NCBI GenBank assembly: GCA_008694505.1
Contig: VZDJ01000052.1
Location: 9,019,496 to 9,083,495 of the forward strand
Origin: Cyanoderma ruficeps
Lineage: Eukaryota; Chordata; Aves; Passeriformes; Timaliidae
Direction: 5' to 3'
DNA length: 64,000 nt
Position 1 is the first letter of the stretch; every line of letters begins with the position of its first letter. This document shows, one piece after another, positions 49,002-61,200 of this stretch. Under the pieces are notes generated by a model that did no database searches, was not told where the DNA came from, and was given only the letters and a program-made list of their open reading frames with translations. A program made the position numbers and the translations under genes.

Positions 49002-50460
49002 AAAGGAAGTTTGACCATAACCTGTCCTAAATTAATTTAACCCAGCATAGTAACAGGCTGGGAGTTTTGAGATACTGCCATACTTGGCTAGCATAATGAA
49101 AGAAAACATTGGACACACCCTATATCTGGGTTCATAAGATACAGGGCTTCCTGTTCTCTGCCCTTTTGTTACTGTTGTGCCACACCACCTGATGTACTTT
49201 TAGTTTTCTTAACGTAACCTTTAAGGATCAGACATGGACAGGAAAAATCTGTGGCCTGGCCCTAGCATGCGTAGGAAAATTGACTTATGAGATAGCCAGG
49301 CAGTTCCTGCTGGTTACATCGTTCTAGAGCCAGAAATCACCACACTTACTGCTCCAGATGAGGATTTCCCATCCCAAGGAACTGGGCACACACTTTCTGA
49401 ACTGCAGGTATCCTGTCCTGTCACCTTCTCCACCTCTTTGTGCTGCTGTTCCTCGTTACATCTGCCCAGTCACCTCTGCTCCTGTGTCTTGGCATGATGC
49501 TGTACCTTGGCAGCTCCAGGATCTTCCATGTAGCTTTCCTGCCTCGCTCTGCCGTGTCCCTTTGTGAGGCAGGAGTTGGCCCGAGGTCAGTTACCATCTT
49601 CTGCTCCGTGCTTTCCCTCCAGGCACTGGGCAGGGAGGCTCAGCTCATCCAGTGGCAGCCTTAGCACCAGCAGCTGGACATGGCCCAGAGCTGCAGTCAC
49701 TGGTCCAGCCCACCCCTGCAATCCCCACTGCTGCCCTCCCTCAGCAGCTGAGACACAAGGGTGCCCTTAACTGGCCCTTGTGTCCACAGAGGGAGTCACA
49801 CACACAAATGGACCCCACACCCTCCAGATCAGCCTAAGCTCATCCCTGCATTTGCCTCGTGCAAAAATAGCCCACAGCACTGCCCCAACAGCTGGATCCC
49901 TGGCCCTACCTGCTGGCTAAATCCAGCTCACTCTTCAAGGGACACAACCTCACTCCAGGCATGCAGCCCCTGTCCCCGCAGGTCCCATCCCAGTCCTGGA
50001 ACTTTCACCTCTGTGCCCACAGGATGGAGTCCCCTCTCCCAGGCAAGGGTGAGATGGGGTTAACAGCCAACAAGGACACTGAACCACAACCTGCTGCCCC
50101 TGACCACCCCTTTGATCCCCTAAAACATCAGTTTCCCACACGTGGTTAAAAGTCATCTTGACCCCTCCCTTTCCCTGTGATCCCTCCCACAAGCCCGAGG
50201 GAATTTTGCATTCATGCTGCAACTTCCTGGCACAGTGCTCAGGAACTCTCCCCCCACAGACCCTGAAGAAGAGTCCAGACAAAGCCTTGCAACTCCTCGT
50301 CCACCTGCTGGAAGAGTTCTGCTTTTGCCACCTCTGCAGGACACAAATCTGACCTGCACCTTCCTGGAGACCACGAGCAGAAAGGGCAGGCGTGGCCCTG
50401 TGTGACATTTCATTAGTAAGAGATTAATGACCAAAGCATTGGCTTGTTTGAATAACAGTA
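49002..50460. other. Intergenic DNA between EIF4A3 and ATL2 tails
   Basis: No exon, RNA gene or clear repeat recognised. The two genes converge across it. Confidence 0.5.
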
Positions 50461-52179
50461 TTTAATCTGTACAGGTTTGAGATACCATAAAATGCGACAT
50501 TCCTACCTCATCTTTAGCATCATTCCCCTGGAGCTGAGCCCTCACCTGCAGAGGGCAGGAAACCACCACTCCCCAGCAGCTCTTTGCCGTGCAAAAGTCA
50601 CAGTGCAATTGCTTTAGTCCTAGACAGATGATTTCCCTCACTCAGAGAGGGGAGATGTTAAAGCTCAGATGTCGATGAGTTGTTACCATTTAGGAATGCG
50701 AGAACCCAGCTATTGCACGCAGCCATTTCCAGCTGAAAGTACAGCAGGTAATAATTCAGCTGCCTTGACGCTTCCACACAGCTGATACCGAGTTAGCCGA
50801 GAATGAAAGTAAAGCCAGTAACAAGATTTCAGAGTGATACAATTGCTGGAGGGCGGAATCTGACAAGCAACTCCACGAGTCAAAGCGTGCTTAAGGACAG
50901 CAGGAGGTTTTCCTATCCAGGGAGGGGGCATGAGCTGGACAGAGGTCACCTTCCAGAGACAAGCATGAGAGGAACATCGGCTTCAATAGAAAGCTATGAA
51001 GTACAATAGAACAAATCTGTTCATATAATTGTCAGGATAAGTATTTGACATAGTTTATGTAGTAGAATACAATACTTGAACATCTTTTAAAAATAAGCAC
51101 GGATTTCATTTCATATATACACAACTGATTTTAATCATGTACTGAAAATAAATTACAGGAAATAACTTTAAAATGCAACAGAAGACAAGAGTTTCACAAC
51201 AAACATTCCCACTGATTTTCCCAAGGGGGGTGAGAGATTGCAGTGCTCAAGGCAGGTAAATATCACAAATATATCAAAAAACTTCAAATTGTTGATGCAT
51301 TCACACATTTACATGAGCCACAAACATTCCTTTACAGGAACTGCACTTAGCTACCACGGAACCAGGTTTTGCCATAAACTACAAAACTTTGATACAAAAT
51401 CGTATTTATATATTTATATTTCATATACATGCCCTATCTGTGATTTCTTAAAAAATAAAAACTAAACACACTGTACAGACAATCCTAACTCATTGCTTGG
51501 TAGCTGTAGGCAACATTTTTTGGATGGAATTTCTCCCCCAGTAGAATTAATGGCAATATTATATACATGAAGGCTAAACTGCAGAAAAAGACAGCTCAGT
51601 TCCGATATGCACCTCCCTCGGGGCCGGGCACCCTCCGTGCTGAGCCGCCGCCTGCCTGACACCCGGTTGTGTGGAGGAACCAGCACATGCATCTGTGGAA
51701 CGCTGGGAAAGGCAAGAAAAGCAAGAGACGCGTCGTGATGGAGGGGCTGCTCCCACCAACGCTCGCTGCCGCCGGCGGTGCCGGGCCGGGGACACGGGGC
51801 CGCTCGACACTTCCCTGAAGTCAGCTCCTGCAGGGGACAGGCTGCCCCTGCGAGCCGGGGCCTGCACGGGCTCCCAGCGCTGGGGAAACTCCCCTCCCTC
51901 CCCAAACACGGGCACCAGGACTGTAAAACTGAGCCCGTCCCTCCCACCCCGGCGGGCTCCGTGGCACCGGGCTGTCTGTCTGAGAAGCTGAGCACTGACA
52001 CCCTTCACTCTTCCCCGGTGATGGCAGCAATCTGTGAAGCCAATCACACTAAACTACTTCTACAGTTGATTGTAAACTTTGGTTTATTTTTATTTATTTT
52101 TTTTTTTTTATTATTGAGTTCTCATGGTACAGCAAGCATGTCTAGGATGAGAGGGCAGAGTTGAAGAGGAGACGAACTG
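50461..52179 (-). other. ATL2: ATL2 3'UTR (long isoform)
   Basis: Non-coding sequence after the distal stop. Poly(A)-type signals on the minus strand include AATAAA near the stop (plus TTTATT at 52082-52087) and ATTAAA (plus TTTAAT at 50461-50466), which I propose as the distal end. Bases 51000-51470 are AT-rich, UTR-like sequence; bases 51600-51990 form a GC- and CpG-rich patch. Confidence 0.5.
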
Positions 52180-52299
52180 TCAGTCTGTCTTTAGTCTGGC
52201 ATGGTGAGCCACCTGCTCGGTCAGGCCTGCTTTGATAGAGTTTTTTACAGACTGCCTCATATGATCCTCCATCAAATTATCACTCATGGGCTTCAACAC
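52180..52299 (-). CDS. ATL2: ATL2 distal alternative terminal exon (tail ending ARLKTD)
   Basis: After acceptor TTCCACAG it reads [20 protein letters not shown], then [19 protein letters not shown] and TGA: 39 residues in the same phase. It corresponds to the other mammalian ATL2 tail, an amphipathic helix linked to membrane fusion and, in human ATL2, to autoinhibition as I recall. Confidence 0.93.
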   Translation of the reverse strand: MLKPMSDNLMEDHMRQSVKNSIKAGLTEQVAHHARLKTD

Positions 52300-55200
52300 C
52301 TGTGGAATGAGAAATGTGCAAAAGAAACAAGAAAATGAGGTAACCAAGGAAAATAAGACATAAAATCATATAAAGAGATGAGACTTGAAATCATGAAAAA
52401 ACTTAGAATGATGAAGTCTGACACAATGTGGCATGAACTGAAAGAGAAATGAATTTTGCTGCTAGAGTAATGAGGTTAAAGCAGTCACATGCTATGGACA
52501 CAAGCGATACCCCTCCTACACAGCAGTAATTTCACTGAATTCAAACCACTTTACAGTTCCTAGAAGATGGATGTGCAATTCCATACCCCATATGCAGCAT
52601 CAGTCTGGTATGGTTACAGCATTTATGCAGACCGGCCCAGACGGTCCAGCTTATTGTCCTATATGTGTAAGTGTGAACACTTCAGATACAGAAAGAAAGT
52701 TAAAAATACTGGCTAGTTTTTCTTCTTGTTATTGTTGGATGAGAGTCGCTGCCGCGGCACTGATGTGAGAGCACGACGAACCGTTCGGCGTCTAAGGACT
52801 TCAAAGAGTTTGGAAAACACCTAAAACACGAATTCAGCTGTTAGGAAACACGGCTCTCACAACACAGCAGAAACTCAATCAAGATCAGAACAAAAAAAAA
52901 CCCTGATTGCCAGTAACTTCTCACCTTCCTGGGATTCCTCTGAAGCAAGGAGGGAAAAGAAAGGCAGAGATTCAGGAAAATCAACAGCAAGAACGAGGAT
53001 TTAATCAGAGTGACTCAGACAGGACCTGCAGTGCTTTGCGTATTACTGGTGATGTGCAGCTCTGGCAGCAACACTGCTGAGGTCTTTTGGAGACCACCTT
53101 CCTCCAGCCCACAAGTGGCAGCATAGGCCAAGTTCTCCCCCTTCCAGGAAAGGCAGCAGCCCAACCAAGCCTTGTGTGCTTGGGGTCTCCTGAAGCAGCA
53201 GCTGCAGCAGTACTGGAGAGCCTCAATTTTAATCACTAATTACCAATTTATTTACTGATGCTCATTTCCCTATTCTTAAAAATCCACTTTTGCTGCTCCA
53301 GTGTAACTCAAAACCTGACTGGGACCCTCAGCAGGTTGCTCAGACAGGCCTAGAGTGTAGCAGTGCCTAGGACAGGGGAATTTTCCAGCTGTGGAAGCAA
53401 GCATCTGTGCAGAAGGCTCCAGGTAGTTAACTGCTCACACCTCACAGGACACACTTTAGTGTCACCCCAGATAAACTCAGTGCACCCTTTATTTCCAGTA
53501 ACAACAGCAAGAAAGTGTTGCCCTTCTGCTGACCCTGGACAGAGCTAGTCAGAATGCTCCAAAAACTACTGGTCAGGAATTCTCCACGCTGGCCTTACTG
53601 GCACAGCTGTGTCAACAGTTCAGGCAGCAAAATCTCTATGCAGAAAGTTTTCTCCTCCAGCTCTGTTGTCCTTGCACTCACATCTTTTCTTTCAGGAATT
53701 TGTTGAACATTCCTTGCAAACAGCAGTTGCAGCCACTGAAGCTGTCACAGACAGCATGAGTCTCCCTGATGGAAGAAACCTGCTGTGCACCCTGTGGTAG
53801 CAGCTGCTGAAAGCCATCACCCAGCCAGCTCTCTTCAAGGACTAATCAATTCCTTGCTCTGAATAAGGAAAGAGTTTTGAAGAGTCCCTCCACTCTCTAC
53901 CATCAAAGCACTTACTAAGTAACCTTCTGCACCTTCAGCAGCACTTCTTGGATAACATCCTAAGCTTATTCAACACTCCTTGTGTGCAGCATCTGTTCCT
54001 GAAGAGAGCAGTCACACTAGTGAGCAGATTCTCCCTTTGGCAGCACTACCATTCTCTATTAGGTCTAGACCAGCTTTTCCCTCTCAGCACTGAGCAGAAA
54101 CCGTTTGATGTGTCTGCTCAAGACAGCAAGATTTTGCAATAAAAACAGATACCAACCTGTTCCCATATAGCTTCGGCGATCTGATCAATGGCTGTTCCAA
54201 CTTCTCTGAATTCCCCAGAGTACTTAACGTATGCCCAAGTACAAAACGATATAAGAGCCATCCCCAGCACAAGATTACACAGGGCAGCTATGGAGTTCAT
54301 GCCGAGGAACCCAGTCACTCCTGAGATTATGTACATGGCAAACATGACTGCAAATAGAGTGGCAGGGGTACGAGCAGCATAAAAGATGTTTTTGCCATCG
54401 TTGTGCTTCACAAAGTTTGCATAGATCTCGTCGATTTCCACCTCCAGTTGCTCCTGGTAGCGCCGGCAGAACTCCTCCCCTCCCATCTTCTTGACGGAGC
54501 GGAACTGCCGGATGGCGCTCTCGCGGAAATCCTGGTGCTTCTGCTCCAGGTCCGACGGGGCAATGTAAGGCTTGTCTCCCCCACACACCTGTGGGAGGAA
54601 CACAGAGCACGTCACACCCTGAGCTGCTGCCCTCAGAGCCCCTCGCTGCCCTCCTCCCCCTGCAGCTCCCCCGGCCCCAACAGTGAAACAGCCAATGCTG
54701 GAGCCCTGGGCACTGGGAATTCCAGACTGTCTGTGCTCACAGGCACTGGCCCCCAAGCAAACACTGCATTGGACCTGAGGCCGTGGAAAAGGCTCCCAAA
54801 ATTGAGTGACAGCCCTGGGATTGTGGGTGTGGAGTTGGAATAGAAGTGTGTGATATCACAGGGTGCAAAACTGAGAGTTTCAGGGTTTAGAATATAGTAA
54901 TAGATATAAAGCAAGATGGAGGTTTTAGGGCAGAGGCTGAGTCCTTTTTCACCTTCTCCATGGGTCTGGGTGGTGTTTTGTAATTGGGTAGAAAAATCCA
55001 CATTCTGGGCCACAGGTGGTTGGTTATTGGGTTAAAAGTAAAAATAATTGAGGTGTCATTTCATAATTGGAGAATTTGTGCTTAAAAGGCCTTGTAGAGA
55101 GATAGAGACAGAGCCATTTTCCACTTTGTTAGCTAGAACTCACAGCTTGTGAGACTGCACTATGGGTAAGAATTAATAAACATCTGAGTCCAAACACAAA

Positions 55201-58200
55201 ATCTATCTCTCAACCATTTAATCCCAACCCTGAGAGGAAAAAAGGATAAAAAAGCCACAAGTCAAAGGTATTTTGGACCATGGCAGGGCAGGAGCCTCAC
55301 CTGTCCAACCACACAGGGCCAGAGCACAGGACTGAACTCCTACTTCCACTGCCTCTTCAGGCAAGCCCAGGCCAGGACAACAGCCAAGTGCACATCCCTG
55401 CTTTCTCCCAGAATGAAGCCCTCCACATCCACCAAAACTCCCTGGAAAACGCCTCCCAGTCTCATCCTTCAGAAGAGTTTTTTCACATCACCCAGACCAC
55501 GTTAAACACCAGGAGCTACTGAGGGATCAAGAGGCCCCCACACAAATAACCGCCACTGTTTTCTTACACTCTGTGACACTGCACCTGTTGTTCCTTACAT
55601 TTCAGGTCATTGGGGGACAGTATTTTGGTTATGCACGCTCAGCAAAGGAGGGCTTTGGTTCATGACAACTCAGAAGCTGCAGCAAGAACTACCTTTACAT
55701 AATCGAGTTTTAAATCCAAAGAGTTCCCACTTTTGTTCTTAAAAATAGAAGTTTCAGAGGTGTGTCAGATCAAGAACATCATATGAGACATCTGGATAAA
55801 AAACTATTCCATAATTTGTGCCTATCTCTACAGTGATATAAAAATATACAGTACTGGGGAACATTACTATGGAAACAAAGTCTGTTTAAAAGAACATCTG
55901 TTTCTGTTTATTCCCTGCTCCAAGTTAGAAACCTTACAGCTACAGTATCTCAACAACCATTGAAGATTTAAGTTTGGAAGGCAGACTTAGCACTTATTAT
56001 AAACAACACATTTACTATTTGAAGGCATTTTCCAAAATAGAAATAGAGGAGTTCCCTTAAACCAGCAGAACATTCTCCAAACAGCCTGCTAACAAATGGA
56101 ACTGGCTTGTCTGCCACTAGCTCTTACATTAACTTCAAAACAGAAAGCTACTTCAACAATTAAGACCACAATTAGCCTAACTGACGGGGAGCTATGTTTG
56201 TAGCATGTTCCCACACCTACTGGTCTTTCTGGTTGCACAGTTTCACAGTAAGCACAGTCCTGTTGAGCTTTATGAGAGATGTAATGGTTTTCAGAACTTC
56301 CTTGCATACCACTACCTTGAAGTATGAAATCCACCCAGCATTCAGCTCAGAGTCACATTAGATCACTATCCTCAAGAGAAGGAGCAAGTGGGAAATTACA
56401 TACACGGGTTTTTCAAAGTTATTCTTGTGTTCCAAGGGGTCTCTGAATTTCTGAATCACTTCAATCCTTGCATTTCACAGCTGAGGAACGGCCACAGTTC
56501 AGAAGCAGAACTACAATTCCACCACTGTGCAGCCCTGAGCCAACAAATGTCTGCCCACCTGCTTGTGCACTTCATGTCACAGGATTTTGAGCTGTACAGG
56601 GTGGGAATCCTGCAAATACACTCATTTTTATACCTCCCCAGCAGCAGAGCAGGGTGCAGAAAACACACAAGTGCTGGCCTGGAGTTACTTTTCCCCACTG
56701 AAATGCTCACACACACAGGACAGCAGGGAAGCTGAAGGGCTGCACTTGCATGCAGGTGTTTAGGAAAGGTTGTGCCATCATACCTGCTCCATGCCTTTGC
56801 TGTACATGTCTTTAGCTCCTGCCACAGCAGCAAGATTGTTCGCCTCAGCTGTTGCCTAGAAAACATGGAGCAGACAGACTGTGTCATGGACAGCATTCCC
56901 AGGTTTTCCACAGCATCACTCCCCAAAACCTTCAGAGCTCCTGATGGCCAGGAAAAGGCCACACAAAAATAGGTGCAGTTGAACAGTACACATTAAAGCA
57001 TATTGCTGCCTTTCTTCAGCTTTCTAACACAGCTGCAAACAAACCTCAGCTTGCTTGTACAGGCTTTTCATCATCTTCTCAATGCTCTACTGTTAATAAG
57101 CACATAAGGGTCACTAAATGTTATATTTTAATCCTGGCACTGGATTACTTCCACTACCTGAGAGGAAAGAAGGAAGGTGGGATTATTTCTGCTTTATAGA
57201 CAGGTGTCAATCTTAATTGTCAAGTTTGTTAAGAAATTAAGATTTATTTTCTACCTGTGTCATGTCAGGGACAATTACTGCAGTTACAAGCTGCAAGATG
57301 TCATTTTCTAGATCTCCCAGTCAAACAGCAAGTTACAGAAAATTCATGCTTAGACAGTGAAGCAGCTGAAAAACGTGACCAACCAGACAGACTCCTGCTC
57401 CATTTGGTTGATGAAACTGAGGGAAAAGTACCCAACCATCACAGTTCAGGTGGCTTTCAAAGCACACAGATCCTTCAAGAACTGCAGCTGTGTGGGGGAG
57501 CTTCAGGCCCACAGCAGTCGTGATTCTTCAGCTGCAAAGAACTTATAAAGTACACATCATCTCATCAGATTTGAAAGAAAATAAAATACCTGCAGCATAG
57601 ATTTCGGATGAGGTAGCTCCTCTCCTTGATAGATTTTAATGTAAGCCTAAATGGGAATTAAAAACAAAATGTTTATTTCTCTAAACATTTATGTTTAAGG
57701 AGAATAAGAAATGAGGGGTGATACAAAGAGCTCGGATTATTTCTTTGTAATAGTGTTAAACACTAAATTATGTAATTTTCTTTACAGAAGTCTATTTTTT
57801 TCACTTTCTCTTTCCTATGCCTGAGACTGGGTCCCAGAAGAGCAGCAGTGCACCCTGAGGAGACACCAGCACTGTCCCAACAAGTGACAGGTTTGACAGC
57901 AGGGTTCTGCTCCCTCAAACACATAAGGTCTTTGCTAAACAGGGAATCTTCACCCATAACAAGATGGAGAAGACTATCCCAGCCTTTCTGGCAAGAGGGC
58001 TGCCCAAACTAACCCAGTGCTGGGAGAACCAACGCTTACATCTCCCCACACGCCTCGATCGACTGAAGTGTAGGAGGGAAAAAACAGACCAAGGCACTCA
58101 ATGCAGACAAAACCCTTGCAGCAGCTAAGCAGGCAGCCTGTCCCACTGTGCCCCACCCCAGGTATCCTCAGGTGTCCTTTCTCTCCCCAGGGCTCCAGGG

Positions 58201-61200
58201 GGCTGGAGGAGAAGTCACATTTCATTTCCTGTCCAGCCCATGGCGCAGCTCCTGGGGCTCTGCAGGCAGCAGCAGCCACGGCAGGGCTCTGGCCAAGCTG
58301 TGCAGGTCACACCAGCAAGGCCACTCAGCCCCTTCAGGGGGTCTCTCTTCACCCCCTTCACACCCTGCTGCCTTCCCGAGGGCTTTTTGCTCCCAGGGAG
58401 GAGAGAACAAGGTTATCAGGGTCCCCATGTACTCAATGCTCGAGGTTGTGGAACAACCTACAAAAACATATAGAGTTATACAGGACTCTGTTCCCTTGAC
58501 ACCCTCCTTGCTTCTGCAGCTATTTCCTCCCCGTAAAAGCCCTCCAGTTCCCAGCCCAGGCCTCACAATCTCAGCTCCAGGTGCACAGGCCCAAGGGAGC
58601 AGCCCTCTTTAGTTACATAAGCATGGCATTTCTGCAGCAGCCCACAGCACTGCTCCCCGCCTGCACACAGGATGGCAATCAGCTTGCCAGCACAGGTTTT
58701 ACACTCGGGTTTTTAGGATTAAGCCCTTTCTAAACTGCTGCTGAACATGCACTCCCTGCATTGTACCTGAGTGGGCTCTACTGGAGAAAAACTGGAGCAA
58801 AAAGCAGCGTGCAACCACGCAAACAGAGAGACTGAACCTGAGCTCCTGTGCTGGTTTTACCCCAGTCAGAACAGCCATCACTTCTGCATCCCAAGCCTTG
58901 TCTTTCCTTTAAAAAAGTTACTTAGTTTTACAAGTGAAGTTGAAGGAGCTCTGGGCTCCAATTCCTTCATTGCAGAGTTTGTTTCTTAACATCAGCCTAA
59001 CTTTTCTACCCCACAAGCAGCAATGCAAAATTCCTGTCCTTAGGAGACAGTGGCATCGTTCTCACCAAGCCAACTGTCTAAGTCATTCCAATTAAAAAAA
59101 AAAAAAAAAGGCTACACACACCAGACCAATCCCAATCCCCGGTGATGTAGAGATTATGTTATCAGATTTCTGCTGGTGTCACCATGATACCAAAAAAGCT
59201 CAAGACTAACAGCTGTGAGTATCATACATTAATATTTCAGAGCAGAGTGGTGCTACACACATGCAAGTGTTTAGAAAGCACCTTCCTTGCACGTTAAAAA
59301 TCCAGAAATGAAATTTTCCTTCCATACCCAGCAGTTTAAGAGCTGTTTTTCTATCTGTAAAAACTACATTAGACCTACTTTAATATAACCAAAACAAATT
59401 TTAAAAAAACCCCCACAACGGGGATTTAAAAGTAGTAAAAAAATATCTAATAAAGCTTGAGTTATTTCAGCCTATTCACAGAGAGAAAAATAAAAGCCAG
59501 CAACCCACAAATTCTGCCAACAGTAGCTTGCACAGAGCTGTACTGTTAGCAAGTAGTGTGCCAGTTCTGGAAAGTCAGAGTAATGAAATGAAAATAAAAG
59601 TGAGCTGATCAGCGAGTGTCAGCCTAGATATCTTATCTTCTCTGGGAACAACATGGCCTAAAATTAGAATACTGTCTTTTAAGCTATTAGCAGAAATAAT
59701 TAGTATGAGTTTGCTTACCTTGAAGTATTCTACAAGATCTCTACAGGTCACCTTGGATCCACTAATCTCTTTTTCTACCAAGTTTTCAGGGGCAAGCAGT
59801 AACGGTACCAAATTCCGCAGCTCATTCTTAAAATCCTCATCTATATCTAGTAAAATTCAATCAATTCCAGGAAAAAAGGGGTTAGTTTGCAATCCTGTAA
59901 CTCCTGAAGGAACACTGACAGCCCACAATCCTTCTAAATCCACAGGGCCACCACTCTGAACTGCATTTTTAAGGTATTTAAAGGCTTATACACATAATAT
60001 AGGTTTAGTAAGTTCTACCTACTCGTAATCTACCCATCTTAACTTCACACTGGGAGAACAAGGGTCCACTGTCCTTCCAGTATTTGGAAGTTCTTAGAGA
60101 AAAGCCTTTCCAGAAAGTAAAGTCTTTAATCTTGGGAATTCTGCCTTCTGGAGCCCTTAGTTATCTTTGGAATCTCTATTTAATGACCTTTAAGCATGTC
60201 TCAAGTTATCAGATTACAACGAACAGCTAGACAAAGATTTCCATTCCCTCTGCCTGCTTAATTCCTCTACTTTTAAACCACCAGAAAGAGCACACAATGC
60301 ACATTTCTAAACTCTGCAGTTTCACCTTTTAACCTTGTATTTTCCAGTCAGGCATTTCAATAGCTAACCATTACAGTGCTTAACTTCCATCACATAAGAA
60401 AACACACTCAGTGATCTGAATCAAGAAACACAAAATGAAAAGCTTCCTACCATTCAATCTCCCATCAAAATTTGGATTTGTTGCAACTTTAAGACCAGGG
60501 TGGGGCAACAGGAAACACCCAAGATTACTGAAACAGGAGTGAATATGCTTCCTTACATTCTGTAGCTCTTCATGTTGGTTTTGCTTTACCTGAAGGAGAA
60601 AAAAAAGGCAGTAAGAAGCGCTAGCAGTTTTACAGCACTGCAGTCAAGAGTAACCATCATCTTAAAAGCATTAAGAGCACAGAAGTGTGTTTAAGCTTTT
60701 ATTCCTGAACCTAATAATGTCAACTTTTCCTATAAGTAGAAACCCCACAAATGTATTTTATTAGCACAAGGAGCCAGCTCATGATGCATCACTTGACAGG
60801 AGGTGTCACTTAGAAGTCCAGAACAGGATTACTGAGGATAACTCACCTGCAATCTTTTCTCCAGGAACTTTTTTCCTCCTTCCAAGCCATATGGATGCTC
60901 ATAAGGGTAACTCCAATCTCTAATTAAGAACATTAATGTCTGCAACAGGAAGAACAACAGCAATGAATGGTTTGCATCATTCCTAAGGTCAAAAATTCTA
61001 TCACATGTGTGATTATTTTAAGTATTTGGCTGCTCTAAAACTAAATATATGATGGATTACAAGCAAGGACACTATGGAAGTATTTTGGTATACCTGGCTG
61101 CTCTAAATGAAGCAGCCTTGCAGTTCTGTGGTGCAAGTGTCTGCTTGTTTAAAAAACCAACTAAACAAAAAACCCACCACCAAACAGGACCTTTTCTCGG

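Noticed and set aside
54403..54843. Plus-strand ORF running from the ATL2 exon into the LTR
   Set aside because: It is the antisense shadow of the ATL2 exon joined to repeat sequence.
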